Shown here piece after piece: positions 43,246 to 50,895 of a stretch of 64,000 nucleotides of DNA. Source of the DNA: Krasilnikovia cinnamomea (lineage in GTDB: Bacteria > Actinomycetota > Actinomycetes > Mycobacteriales > Micromonosporaceae); NCBI RefSeq assembly GCF_004217545.1, contig NZ_SHKY01000001.1, positions 3,100,001 to 3,164,000 of the forward strand, read 5' to 3'. Made by a program: the position numbers and the translations under genes. The stretch's first letter is position 1, and each line of letters starts with the position of its first letter. Below the pieces are notes generated by a model. It searched no databases. It was not told where the DNA came from and was given only the letters and a program-made list of their open reading frames with translations.

Positions 43246-44541
43246 TCAGCCTCCGATCGCCGACATCGGCCGCGCTGGTTGCAGGAAGGTCGGATCGTCG
43301 ATGCCGTGCCCCGCCCGCTTGCCGTACATCGCGGTCTGCCAGGCCCGGGCGATCGTCGTGTCGTCCGCGCCGCCGCGCAGGAGCGCCCGCAGGTCGGACT
43401 CCTCGCGGGCGAAGAGGCAGTTGCGAACCTGGCCGTCCGCGGTCAGCCGGGTGCGGTCGCAGTCGCCGCAGAAGGGCCGGGTCACGCTGCCGATCACGCC
43501 GACCCGGGCCGGGCCGCCGTCCGCCGCCGACCAGCCCGGCACGAACCAGGTCTCGGCCGGGGCGGTTCCACGTGAAACCGAGTCGGGTTTCAGGCCGAAC
43601 GGTGCCAGCGCGTCGAGGATCTCCGCAGCGGTGACCATGGTGTGCCGGTCCCACCCGTGCTGCGCGTCCAGCGGCATCTGCTCGATGAAGCGCAGTTCGT
43701 ACCCGTGCTCCAGCGCGAATCGCAGCAGCGCGGGCGCCTCGTCGTCGTTGACGCCGCGCATGAGCACGGTGTTGATCTTCACGGGGGTGAGCCCGGCGGC
43801 AGCCGCGCCCCGCAGCCCCGCCAGCACATCGGCGTGCCGGTCCCGGTGCGTCAGCCGCTGGAAGCGCTCCGGGGACAGGGTGTCGAGGGAGACGTTGACC
43901 CGCTCCAGGCCGGCGTCGCGCAGCGCCGGTGCCAGCCGGTCGAGCCCGATGCCGTTCGTGGTGACGGACAGCCGGGGCCGTGGGGACAACCGCGCGGCCG
44001 CGGCCACGATGCCGACCAGCCCGGGCCGGATCAGCGGCTCGCCGCCGGTGAACCGCACCTCGGTCACCCCGAGGCGCTCCACCGCGATCCGCACCAGCCG
44101 GTGCACCTCGTCGTCGGTGAGCTGCTGCTGCCGGGGCAGCCAGGCCAGGCCCTCCTCGGGCATGCAGTACGAACAGCGCAGATTGCAGCGATCCGTCAGC
44201 GAGACCCGCAGATCGGTCGCCACCCGCCCGAACCGATCCGCCAGCGCCCCGGCAGTGGCCCGCTCGGCCACCGGGGGGTGCTCAGCCGATCCGCTGTGCT
44301 CGTGCGCCGGGGTGTGCTCAGCCGACCCCGCCGGCTCAACCGGCCCCGGTGCGCCGGCAAGCTCAGCCGTGTCGATCCGCCCGGTGGTGGCGGCCGCGCT
44401 GAGGGACTCGGCGGTTCCGACCGCGCCGAGAAACCCAGCCCCACCGACCCGCTCCGCGGTGTCGACCTGCCCAGCGGTCTTGATCCGCTCGGCGGTCTCG
44501 ACCTGCCCGGCGGTGCGGATCACCGACCCACCCTCGCTCAC
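43246..44541 (-). CDS. moaA: GTP 3',8-cyclase MoaA with long repetitive N-terminus
   Basis: Radical SAM enzyme for the first step of Moco synthesis. 431 residues, about 95 longer than usual. The core has LRVSLTDRCNLRCSYCMPEEG (first 4Fe-4S), FTGGEPLIRP, VTTNGIGLDRL, SLDTLSPERF and the second cluster FCGDCDRTRLTADGQVRNCLF. The C-terminus ends in Gly-Gly, as required for activity. The extra N-terminus is low-complexity (TAGQVETAERIKTAGQVDTAERV and SAEHTPAHEHSGSAEHP). A GTG at 44271 would give a normal-length protein, but TAGATT 6 bases before the GTG at 44541 supports the long form as leaderless. Confidence 0.93.
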   Translation of the reverse strand: MSEGGSVIRTAGQVETAERIKTAGQVDTAERVGGAGFLGAVGTAESLSAAATTGRIDTAELAGAPGPVEPAGSAEHTPAHEHSGSAEHPPVAERATAGALADRFGRVATDLRVSLTDRCNLRCSYCMPEEGLAWLPRQQQLTDDEVHRLVRIAVERLGVTEVRFTGGEPLIRPGLVGIVAAAARLSPRPRLSVTTNGIGLDRLAPALRDAGLERVNVSLDTLSPERFQRLTHRDRHADVLAGLRGAAAAGLTPVKINTVLMRGVNDDEAPALLRFALEHGYELRFIEQMPLDAQHGWDRHTMVTAAEILDALAPFGLKPDSVSRGTAPAETWFVPGWSAADGGPARVGVIGSVTRPFCGDCDRTRLTADGQVRNCLFAREESDLRALLRGGADDTTIARAWQTAMYGKRAGHGIDDPTFLQPARPMSAIGG

Positions 44542-44547
44542 CGGTCG

Positions 44548-44553
44548 AATCTA
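44548..44553 (-). promoter_or_regulatory. Candidate leaderless -10 of moaA
   Basis: TAGATT on the minus strand ends 6 bases before the GTG at 44541, the same arrangement as at murJ. Confidence 0.45.
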
Positions 44554-44601
44554 GCCCGTCGCACCGACAATTCCGCAGCCCGGCGACCAGTACCACAGCG
44601 C

Positions 44602-45498
44602 TCAGGCGCGACGGGCCAGGTCAGCGGCATCGCGCACCGCCGCGCGGTAGGACTCCCCGAACACGGCAGTGTGAACGAGAAGCAGGTGGAGCTGGTGCAC
44701 GGGCACCCGCGCCCGCCAGCCGTCGGCCAGCGGCCAGGTCTCCGCGTACGCATCCAGGATCCGATCCAGGTGCGGCGCCCCGCCGAACAGCGCGAGCTGC
44801 GCGAGGTCGGTCTCCCGGTGCCCGCCGTGTGCCGCCGGATCGACCAGCCACGCGCGGCCGTCGGCGGCCCACAGCACGTTGCCCGGCCACAGGTCGCCGT
44901 GCAGCCGGGACGGCGGCTCGTCCGGGCCGTACCCCGGCAGGTCGGCGATGACGCGCTCCACGGCCGCGACGTCCGCCGCCGGCAGGGCGCCGCGATCGGC
45001 CGAGATCTTCAGGTACGGGCGCAGCCGGTGCTCGCCGAACCAGCTCGACCAGGGCCCGCCCGAGGCCGAATTGTCCTGCGCGAGCGGGCCGATGAACCCG
45101 GCCCACCCCGCGCCGAACCAGGGCGCCCCCGCGCGGTGCAGCTCGGCCAGCTCCCGCCCGAACCGCTCGGCCGCCGCCGGGGTGGCCGTCCCCGGCTCTA
45201 CCCACTCCAGCGCCAGCAGATCCGGCAACGCCGCCAGCACCTCCGGCACCGGCACGGCGCCCGCCTCGGCCAGCCAGCGCAGCCCGTTCGCCTCGGCCGC
45301 GAAGAAGCCCTCCGGCGGGGCGCCACGCGGCCACGTCTTCGCGAACAGTGACGTGCCGTCGTCCAAGGTCAGGCGGGCGGCGTGGCACACGTCGCCGCCG
45401 CCCACCGGGGTCTCCCGGATGCGCTGATGGGTGAGAAATGTCGGGAGGTGCTGCGGGTGCGCGCGCAGGTACGCCAGATCCACGCCCTCATCTTCCAC
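44602..45498 (-). CDS. Fructosamine/ketosamine-3-kinase family protein
   Basis: 298 residues, aminoglycoside-phosphotransferase fold. It phosphorylates protein-bound fructosamines or ribulosamines so that glycation can be reversed. Motifs: FAKTWPRGAPPEGFFAAEANGLRWL (ATP lysine and Glu), LHGDLWPGNVLW (catalytic Asp) and LVDPAAHGGHRETDLAQLALFGG (metal site), the family hallmark. An in-frame GTG at 45483 is an alternative start. It is divergent from the GNAT gene with a 41-base gap. Confidence 0.9.
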   Translation of the reverse strand: MEDEGVDLAYLRAHPQHLPTFLTHQRIRETPVGGGDVCHAARLTLDDGTSLFAKTWPRGAPPEGFFAAEANGLRWLAEAGAVPVPEVLAALPDLLALEWVEPGTATPAAAERFGRELAELHRAGAPWFGAGWAGFIGPLAQDNSASGGPWSSWFGEHRLRPYLKISADRGALPAADVAAVERVIADLPGYGPDEPPSRLHGDLWPGNVLWAADGRAWLVDPAAHGGHRETDLAQLALFGGAPHLDRILDAYAETWPLADGWRARVPVHQLHLLLVHTAVFGESYRAAVRDAADLARRA

Positions 45499-45539
45499 TT
45501 CGGGTTACGAGCTGCCCGATTCGGAGCCAAAATGTCGGC

Positions 45540-46052
45540 ATGGACCCTGTCACAGTGCGTTCGTACCGGCCGACCGATCACAGTGCGGCACGCCGCCTGT
45601 GGTCTGAGCTGACCCGCCAGCACACGAGCATGTACGGCACCGCGAACGGCAAGGGTGACGACGGCGGAGCCGAGTTCGAGGAGTACCTCACCCGGCTCGA
45701 CCTGGGCGGCGTCTGGGTCGCCGACCACGCGGACGACGGCGTGATCGGCCTGGTCGGGCTGGTCATCCGGGGCCGGGCGGGCGAGGTCGAGCCGATCGTG
45801 GTCACCTCGACCCACCGGCACAAGGGGGTGGGTCGCAAACTGCTGCGGCATGTGGCCGACGAGGCCCGGCGGCGCAACATGAAGTCGCTGACGATCTCGC
45901 CTGAGTCGCGCAACGTCGAGGCCATCCGCAGCCTGCACGCGGCCGGGTACAACGTCGTGTCCGCGATCGAGCTGACCCTCGACCTGGGCCGCGACACCCA
46001 CGCGTGGCAGCCCGACAGCGTCGAACTGCACGAGCTGTCGTTCCGGTCCTGA
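45540..46052 (+). CDS. GNAT family N-acetyltransferase
   Basis: 170 residues. The acetyl-CoA loop VVTSTHRHKGVGRKLLRHVADEA is intact (motif A, RxxGxG type). SLTISPESRNVEAIRSLHAAGYNVV is motif B. The N-terminus VTVRSYRPTDHSAARRLWSELTR is typical of single-domain small-molecule or protein acetylases. The substrate is unknown. The start ATG at 45540 lacks a clear ribosome site. Confidence 0.88.
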   Translation: MDPVTVRSYRPTDHSAARRLWSELTRQHTSMYGTANGKGDDGGAEFEEYLTRLDLGGVWVADHADDGVIGLVGLVIRGRAGEVEPIVVTSTHRHKGVGRKLLRHVADEARRRNMKSLTISPESRNVEAIRSLHAAGYNVVSAIELTLDLGRDTHAWQPDSVELHELSFRS

Positions 46053-46125
46053 CCGGCGCGGGGTGACGGCGACCGCGTGAGCGGCTCGGCCGTCGCGCCG
46101 GACGCTGACCCCGATGCTGGTCGAC

Positions 46126-46150
46126 CGCGACCGCGACCGCGACCGCGACT
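46126..46150. repeat. GACCGC hexamer microsatellite
   Basis: About four consecutive GACCGC units degrade into GACTGC. It lies in the 245-base gap between the GNAT and DUF4192 genes and does not lie in a recognised gene. Confidence 0.7.
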
Positions 46151-46216
46151 GCGACTGGCGATGCCCGGCCGCCAGCCCACCCGCGATCGCGCCTGACCTG
46201 GGCGGTCACGCTCCGT

Positions 46217-46248
46217 GCCTGTGGATGACGGGCGTGTCGTCCACAGGC
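46217..46248. promoter_or_regulatory. Inverted repeat upstream of the DUF4192 gene
   Basis: GCCTGTGGATGAC (46217-46229) pairs with 46236-46248 at 12 of 13 positions. Its right arm contains TCGTCCACA, one base from a DnaA box. It is about 50 bases upstream of the DUF4192 start. Confidence 0.45.
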
Positions 46249-46297
46249 CCGGCGATCGGCACACCCGGGTGGTCGCGGCCGCGCCACGCTGCCCCGC

Positions 46298-47338
46298 ATG
46301 ACACCCGAGTGCACCCTCAAGGTCAGCAGTCCGGCCGAGCTCATCGCGGCGGTGCCGTACCTGCTCGGCTTCCACCCGGCCGACAGCGTCACGGTGGTCG
46401 CCTTCCGTGGGCCGCGCGTGCGCTTCGCCGCCCGCCACGACCTCCCCGGCCCGGACCAGCCGGCCGACGAGCTGCGCGCTGACGCCGACCACGTGGCCGA
46501 GGTCGTGGCCCGCCAGGGCGTCGACGGTGCCACGGTCATCGGGTACGGCCCGGCCGCACGGGTCACCCCCGCCGTGACACGCACCGCCGAGGCGTTGCGC
46601 CGCCAGGGGCTGGTGGTGCACGACGAGCTGCGCGTCACCGACGGGCGGTACTGGTCGTACCGGTGCGCCGAGCCCGAGTGCTGCCCGCCCGAGGGACTCC
46701 CGTGCCCACCCCAGAACAGCGCGGTCGCGGCCGCCGCCACGTACGCGGGCCAGGTGGCGTTGCCGGACCGGGCCGCCCTCGTCGACCAGGTCGGCTCCGT
46801 GGCGGGCGCCGAACGCGTGGCGATGACCGCCGCCACCGCCCGGGCCCAGGGGCGCCTGGCCGACCTCATGGCCCGGGACCTGCACGACGCCGGCTTCGCC
46901 CGCCTGGTCCGCCACTCCGGCCGTACGGCGGTCCGGGCGGCGGAGCGGTGCTACCGATCGGGCCGGCGGCCGGGTGACGACGACGTCGCGTGGCTCGGGG
47001 TGCTGCTGATACACCTGCCGGTGCGTGACTACGCGTGGGAACGCATCGGCACGGAGCCGTGGCGCGTGGCGATGTGGACGGACGTGCTGCGCCGGGTCGA
47101 GCCGCAGTACCTGCTGGCGCCCGCCTGCCTGCTCGGTTTCGCGGCGTGGCGGGCGGGGATGGGCGCGCTCGCACGCGTCGCGGTGGACCGGGCGTTGCTG
47201 CGGGACCCGCGCTATCCGATGGCGCGCCTGCTGGAGGACGTGCTCGACTACGCGCTCGACCCGGCCGCCGTACGGGGCTGGCCGCGCGTCACCGACCCGG
47301 ACGATCCCGGCGGCGATCCGCGAAAGGTCAGAGCGTGA
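46298..47338 (+). CDS. DUF4192 family protein
   Basis: 346 residues. The N-terminus reads [36 protein letters not shown], the diagnostic start of this actinobacterial family. [27 protein letters not shown] and VIGYGP follow, and the C-terminal part is helical and TPR-like ([40 protein letters not shown]). Function unknown in the family. Its 3' end overlaps the convergent fdhD gene by 11 bases. Confidence 0.9.
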   Translation: MTPECTLKVSSPAELIAAVPYLLGFHPADSVTVVAFRGPRVRFAARHDLPGPDQPADELRADADHVAEVVARQGVDGATVIGYGPAARVTPAVTRTAEALRRQGLVVHDELRVTDGRYWSYRCAEPECCPPEGLPCPPQNSAVAAAATYAGQVALPDRAALVDQVGSVAGAERVAMTAATARAQGRLADLMARDLHDAGFARLVRHSGRTAVRAAERCYRSGRRPGDDDVAWLGVLLIHLPVRDYAWERIGTEPWRVAMWTDVLRRVEPQYLLAPACLLGFAAWRAGMGALARVAVDRALLRDPRYPMARLLEDVLDYALDPAAVRGWPRVTDPDDPGGDPRKVRA

Positions 47339-48155
47339 CGCGGTGGGGGGCGGTGTAGACGTTCATGGAGCGACCACGCAGGAATCCCACCAGCGTCATC
47401 CCGGCCTCCTCGGCCAGCTCCGCGGCCAGTGTGCTGGGCGCCGACACGGCGGCCAGCACGGGGAGCCCGGCCATCCACGCCTTCTGGGTCAGCTCGAAGC
47501 TAGCGCGGCCGGACACCAGCAGCGCGTGCCCGCGCAGCGGCAGCCGGCCCTCCCGCAGCGCCCACCCGACCACCTTGTCGACGGCGTTGTGCCGCCCCAC
47601 ATCCTCACGCAACACGACCAGCGTGCCGTCGGCGTCGAACAGCCCGGCCGCGTGGAGCCCGCCGGTGCGCGCGAACGTGCGCTGTGCCGCGCGCAGGCGG
47701 CCGGGCAGTTCGGCGAACACCCGCGCCGGGATCGCGACCGGGTCCTCGGCGAGCGCGAACCGGGACCGGGTCCGGATGGCGTCGATGCTGGCCTTCCCGC
47801 ACACACCACACCCGCTCGTGGTGGTGAAGTTCCGGCTCGGATCGGTCACCGGCGGGGGCACGTCCGCGCCGAGCACCACGTCGATCACGTTGTACGTGTT
47901 CGGTTCGTCGGTACCGGCGCAGAGCTGCGCGGTGACCACATCCGTGGCCTCCCGGATGACGCCCTCGGTGAACAGGAAGCCCAGCGCGAGATCGATGTCC
48001 TGGCCGGGGGTGCGCATGGTGACCGCCAGCGGTGCCCGACCGACCCGGATCTCCAGCGGCTCCTCGGCTGCCAGGTCGTCCGGCCGGTGCCGGGGCGCGC
48101 CCGCCGCGTCGAGATCGATGCGGAGCACCGGTCGCCGGTTCATCGTGCGCGCCAT
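47328..48155 (-). CDS. fdhD: Formate dehydrogenase accessory sulfurtransferase FdhD
   Basis: Delivers sulfur to the Mo-bis-MGD cofactor of formate dehydrogenases. 275 residues. The catalytic CxxC loop [15 protein letters not shown] is intact. Other conserved blocks are [31 protein letters not shown] and [15 protein letters not shown]. The ATG at 48155 follows TAGGGT with a 6-base gap. It is divergent from mobA, which makes MGD for the same cofactor. The formate dehydrogenase itself is outside the window. Confidence 0.96.
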   Translation of the reverse strand: MARTMNRRPVLRIDLDAAGAPRHRPDDLAAEEPLEIRVGRAPLAVTMRTPGQDIDLALGFLFTEGVIREATDVVTAQLCAGTDEPNTYNVIDVVLGADVPPPVTDPSRNFTTTSGCGVCGKASIDAIRTRSRFALAEDPVAIPARVFAELPGRLRAAQRTFARTGGLHAAGLFDADGTLVVLREDVGRHNAVDKVVGWALREGRLPLRGHALLVSGRASFELTQKAWMAGLPVLAAVSAPSTLAAELAEEAGMTLVGFLRGRSMNVYTAPHRVTL

Positions 48156-48161
48156 GGTCCG

Positions 48162-48167
48162 ACCCTA
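48162..48167 (-). promoter_or_regulatory. Candidate leaderless -10 of fdhD
   Basis: TAGGGT on the minus strand ends 6 bases before the ATG at 48155. Confidence 0.45.
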
Positions 48168-48220
48168 TGCCGGGCCGCGGCCGGGTTCGGAGTGCGGTCA
48201 CGCTCCTGTCCCCGCCGGGA

Positions 48221-48226
48221 TACGGT
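48221..48226 (+). promoter_or_regulatory. Candidate leaderless -10 of mobA
   Basis: TACGGT ends 6 bases before the GTG at 48233. Confidence 0.45.
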
Positions 48227-48232
48227 ACGTAC

Positions 48233-48832
48233 GTGGGGGGATTTGCTGCGGTGGTTCTGGCCGGTGGTGCGGCGAGTCGGATGGGTGGTGCGGACAAGCC
48301 GGCATTGACGGTCGCTGGGCAGTCCATGCTGACCCGGGTGCTCGCCGCGGTGCACGACGCCGACCCGCGCGTGGTGGTCGGCCCCGTGCCCCCGGACCTG
48401 CCCGTACACGTCGACTCGACCCGCGAGGACCCGCCCGGCGGTGGCCCGGTGGCGGCCACGGCGGCGGGGCTGGCCCTCGTCCCGGCGGACGTGTCGCTGA
48501 CCGCGCTGCTGGCCGCGGACCTTCCGCTGCTGACCGGCGAGGCGATCGATGTGTTGCGTCTGACGGTCGAGTCCGCGCCCATGCAGGGTGCGCTGTACCG
48601 CGACGCCGAGGGCCGCCGTCAGTCGCTGTGCGGTGTGTGGCGTACGGCCCCGCTGCGCGCGGCCGTCGACCGGTTGGCCAGCAAACGGGGCGACCTGCAC
48701 GGCGCCGCCATGCGCGAGCTGCTCGACGAGCTGAGCTTCATGGACGTGTCCTGGCGGCGACCCGGCCCGCCGCCCTGGTTCGACTGCGACACCGACGACG
48801 ACCTGCGCGCGGCCGAGCAGTGGGCCCGATGA
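48233..48832 (+). CDS. mobA: Molybdenum cofactor guanylyltransferase MobA
   Basis: Links GMP to molybdopterin to form the dinucleotide cofactor used by formate dehydrogenase and related enzymes. 199 residues. The N-terminal nucleotide loop AAVVLAGGAASRMGGADKPAL is complete, and LLAADLPLLTGEAI supplies the metal-binding Asp. The GTG at 48233 gives the canonical N-terminus. It is divergent from fdhD and followed by the DUF6457 gene 77 bases later. Confidence 0.92.
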   Translation: MGGFAAVVLAGGAASRMGGADKPALTVAGQSMLTRVLAAVHDADPRVVVGPVPPDLPVHVDSTREDPPGGGPVAATAAGLALVPADVSLTALLAADLPLLTGEAIDVLRLTVESAPMQGALYRDAEGRRQSLCGVWRTAPLRAAVDRLASKRGDLHGAAMRELLDELSFMDVSWRRPGPPPWFDCDTDDDLRAAEQWAR

Positions 48833-48909
48833 GTGCGGGCACCCCGCCCGGCGGACCGACCCGATGACCAGCGCCAACCGGTCGACCGGGCGGCAGGGGA
48901 GCGAGAACG

Positions 48910-49182
48910 ATGAATGACCTGGAGGCCTGGGTGACCGCGGCGGGCGCCGAGATCGGTGTGCCACCCACCGAGGTCGACACCTCGGCGGTGCTCGATGTCG
49001 CCCGCGACGTCGCACACCAGGTGCTGCGACCGGGTGCGCCGGTCACGGCGTACCTGATGGGCCTGGCCGTGGGGCGCGGCGCCGACCCGGCCGACGTGGC
49101 CGCGCGGATCCGGGCGCTGGCCCTGGCCTGGCCGCATCGCGCCGGGGCGCAGCCCAGCGTCGCCGACCCACCGACCCCCTGA
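48910..49182 (+). CDS. DUF6457 family protein
   Basis: 90 residues, helical: MNDLEAWVTAAGAEIGVPPTEVDTSAVLDVARDVAHQVLRPGAPVTAYLMGLAVGRG. This small domain is found next to, or fused with, MobA in many actinobacteria, which implies a role in Moco nucleotide attachment; its biochemical function is not known. GGGGAG lies 8 bases before the ATG. Confidence 0.82.
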   Translation: MNDLEAWVTAAGAEIGVPPTEVDTSAVLDVARDVAHQVLRPGAPVTAYLMGLAVGRGADPADVAARIRALALAWPHRAGAQPSVADPPTP

Positions 49183-49231
49183 TCGCCCGGCCCGCCGCTC
49201 GGTAGGGTGGCGGGGACGGAGGTGGCGGATC

Positions 49232-50308
49232 ATGACCGTGGATGACGGGCACGAGCAGGCCGAAGGGGCCCTGCTCGACGAGCCGACGACGGCGGACCTG
49301 CGGGCCAAGGTGACCGAGGCCTGGCGCGAGTTCGCCGGCGCGCTCGGTGCGCTGCTGCCGACCCTCTCCCCCGGCGCGCACGTCGACCTCACCCTCGACC
49401 CCACCGCCTCCGGCACCGGGGCCGCCATCTACTCGGTGAGCCTGCGGCTGCTGGAGGGCGGCGTCGTGGAGGCGCTCGCGGTCGGCAACGCCGCGCTGCC
49501 CGAGGGTTTCCGGATGGACCGCTCCGCGGTGGCCGACCTGGTCGCGCTCGGCTGGTCGCCGCCGGGCGTGCTGCCCGGCTCCGGCGACTCGTTCGGGCTG
49601 CGCACCGAGGTGTCGGGCGCGAACCGGCTCGCCACGATCGTCACCCGCACGCTGCGCGACGTGTACGGCGCGCCGCACCCCGCGTTCCTGGTCTACCTGG
49701 TGCACGACGAGGAGGACGAGCCCCTCGACACCGCGCCGCTGGGCACGGCCCGGCACGAGCCGAGCATCGGCCACGCCCTCGATCTCGCCGACCTCGACGA
49801 CGACGGCGTGCTGACCGAGGCGCTGGCCAACGCGGCCGACGAGGTCGTCCCGCTGGAGGAACGGGTCCGCACGGTCGTCGCCACGATGTCGAAGACCACA
49901 GTGGACCAGTTGCAGGTCGACACCGACGGCGACATCGGAATCCGGGCCGGGTCGGCGATGGTGTTCGTGCGGGTCCGCGACAATCCGCCGCTGGTGGACG
50001 TGTTCTCCCCGATCCTCACCGAGGTCGAGCCGACCGAGCAGCTGTACGTCAAGCTCTCCGAGCTGACCAACCGCATGCCGATCGGCCGCCTGTACTGCGC
50101 CCAGGACACCGTGTGGGCGTCCATCCCGGTGTTCGGCCGCAACTTCCAGGCCACCCACCTCATGCTGGCGGTGCAGGTGATGACCGGCCTCGCGGACGAA
50201 CTGGACGACCGGCTGCACGGCGAGTTCGGCGGCAAGCGCTTCTTCGGCGAGGGCGACAAGCCCGCGGGTCGCACCGACGGCGAACACCGCACCGGCATGT
50301 ATCTGTAA
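49232..50308 (+). CDS. YbjN/type III secretion chaperone-like two-domain protein
   Basis: 358 residues with two alpha/beta domains. Residues about 15-165 (TADLRAKVTEAWREFAGALGALL, LGWSPPG) look like a TY-Chap-type domain. Residues about 190-340 form a YbjN-like module (DQLQVDTDGDIGIRAGSAMVFVRVRDNPPLVDVFSPIL, LYVKLSELTNRMPIGRLYCAQDTVWASIPV). Such proteins are thought to bind peptides or act as chaperones, with no fixed role in actinobacteria. GGAGG lies upstream of the ATG. A strong terminator follows. Confidence 0.8.
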   Translation: MTVDDGHEQAEGALLDEPTTADLRAKVTEAWREFAGALGALLPTLSPGAHVDLTLDPTASGTGAAIYSVSLRLLEGGVVEALAVGNAALPEGFRMDRSAVADLVALGWSPPGVLPGSGDSFGLRTEVSGANRLATIVTRTLRDVYGAPHPAFLVYLVHDEEDEPLDTAPLGTARHEPSIGHALDLADLDDDGVLTEALANAADEVVPLEERVRTVVATMSKTTVDQLQVDTDGDIGIRAGSAMVFVRVRDNPPLVDVFSPILTEVEPTEQLYVKLSELTNRMPIGRLYCAQDTVWASIPVFGRNFQATHLMLAVQVMTGLADELDDRLHGEFGGKRFFGEGDKPAGRTDGEHRTGMYL

Positions 50309-50323
50309 CGGACCGTGAAACGG

Positions 50324-50358
50324 TGCGGTGGCCCACCGCCGAACGGTGGGCCACCGCA
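50324..50358. terminator. Bidirectional terminator
   Basis: TGCGGTGGCCCACCG (50324-50338) pairs perfectly with 50344-50358 around a 5-base loop. It lies between two convergent genes. Confidence 0.85.
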
Positions 50359-50364
50359 TACGCA

Positions 50365-50841
50365 TTACTTGGTGGGCGTTGCCCGCAACTCCACGACGAT
50401 GCCGCGCCGCGTCGGGTCGGCCGCGCGGACCGGCTGCGACGTACCCTCCGCCACCTCGATGGCCTCCGGCATTCCCTCGACCTTCGCCGAGACATGCTGG
50501 TCGCCCGCGCCGAGCAGGAACACGGCGTCGACGCGGAGGCTCAGCCATCCCGTGTCGCCCTTGACCGCGAAGCAGACGTCGTTCGACAGCGTTTCCAGCT
50601 TGATCTGGGTCAGGTCGTTTTCGTCGCACGTGTCCACGTAGGTGATCCGACCGTCACCGGCGAGCAGCTTGGGACCGCCCTTGGCCTCGATCTCCGCCGC
50701 CCCCGGGTACGAGTAGTCCTCAACCAGCGACGTGGGTTCCGCCGCGGCCCTCGCGGAAGCCGCCATCTGGAATGCGGGAACCGCGGCGACCCCGGCCACG
50801 GCGGCCGTTACCAGACCGAACGTCAGCAGACGTGAACGCAT
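50365..50841 (-). CDS. Small secreted protein next to the polymorphic toxin gene
   Basis: 158 residues with a Sec signal (MRSRLLTFGLVTAAVAGVAAVPAFQMAASARA). The mature part contains two cysteines (VDTCDENDLTQIKLETLSNDVCFAVKGDTGWLSL) and a beta-rich body (RVDAVFLLGAGDQHVSAKVEG). I recall similar short secreted proteins beside ALF-repeat proteins in other actinobacteria, but no named family. It starts 54 bases after the toxin stop codon, on the same strand. It may be a partner, chaperone or immunity-like protein. A secreted immunity protein would be unusual for a toxin expected to act in the cytoplasm, so this is open. Confidence 0.8.
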   Translation of the reverse strand: MRSRLLTFGLVTAAVAGVAAVPAFQMAASARAAAEPTSLVEDYSYPGAAEIEAKGGPKLLAGDGRITYVDTCDENDLTQIKLETLSNDVCFAVKGDTGWLSLRVDAVFLLGAGDQHVSAKVEGMPEAIEVAEGTSQPVRAADPTRRGIVVELRATPTK

Positions 50842-50895
50842 TACTTACCTTCCATCCTGTCTATCTTCGTACCAACGGACATGTGGAGCTCTCAC

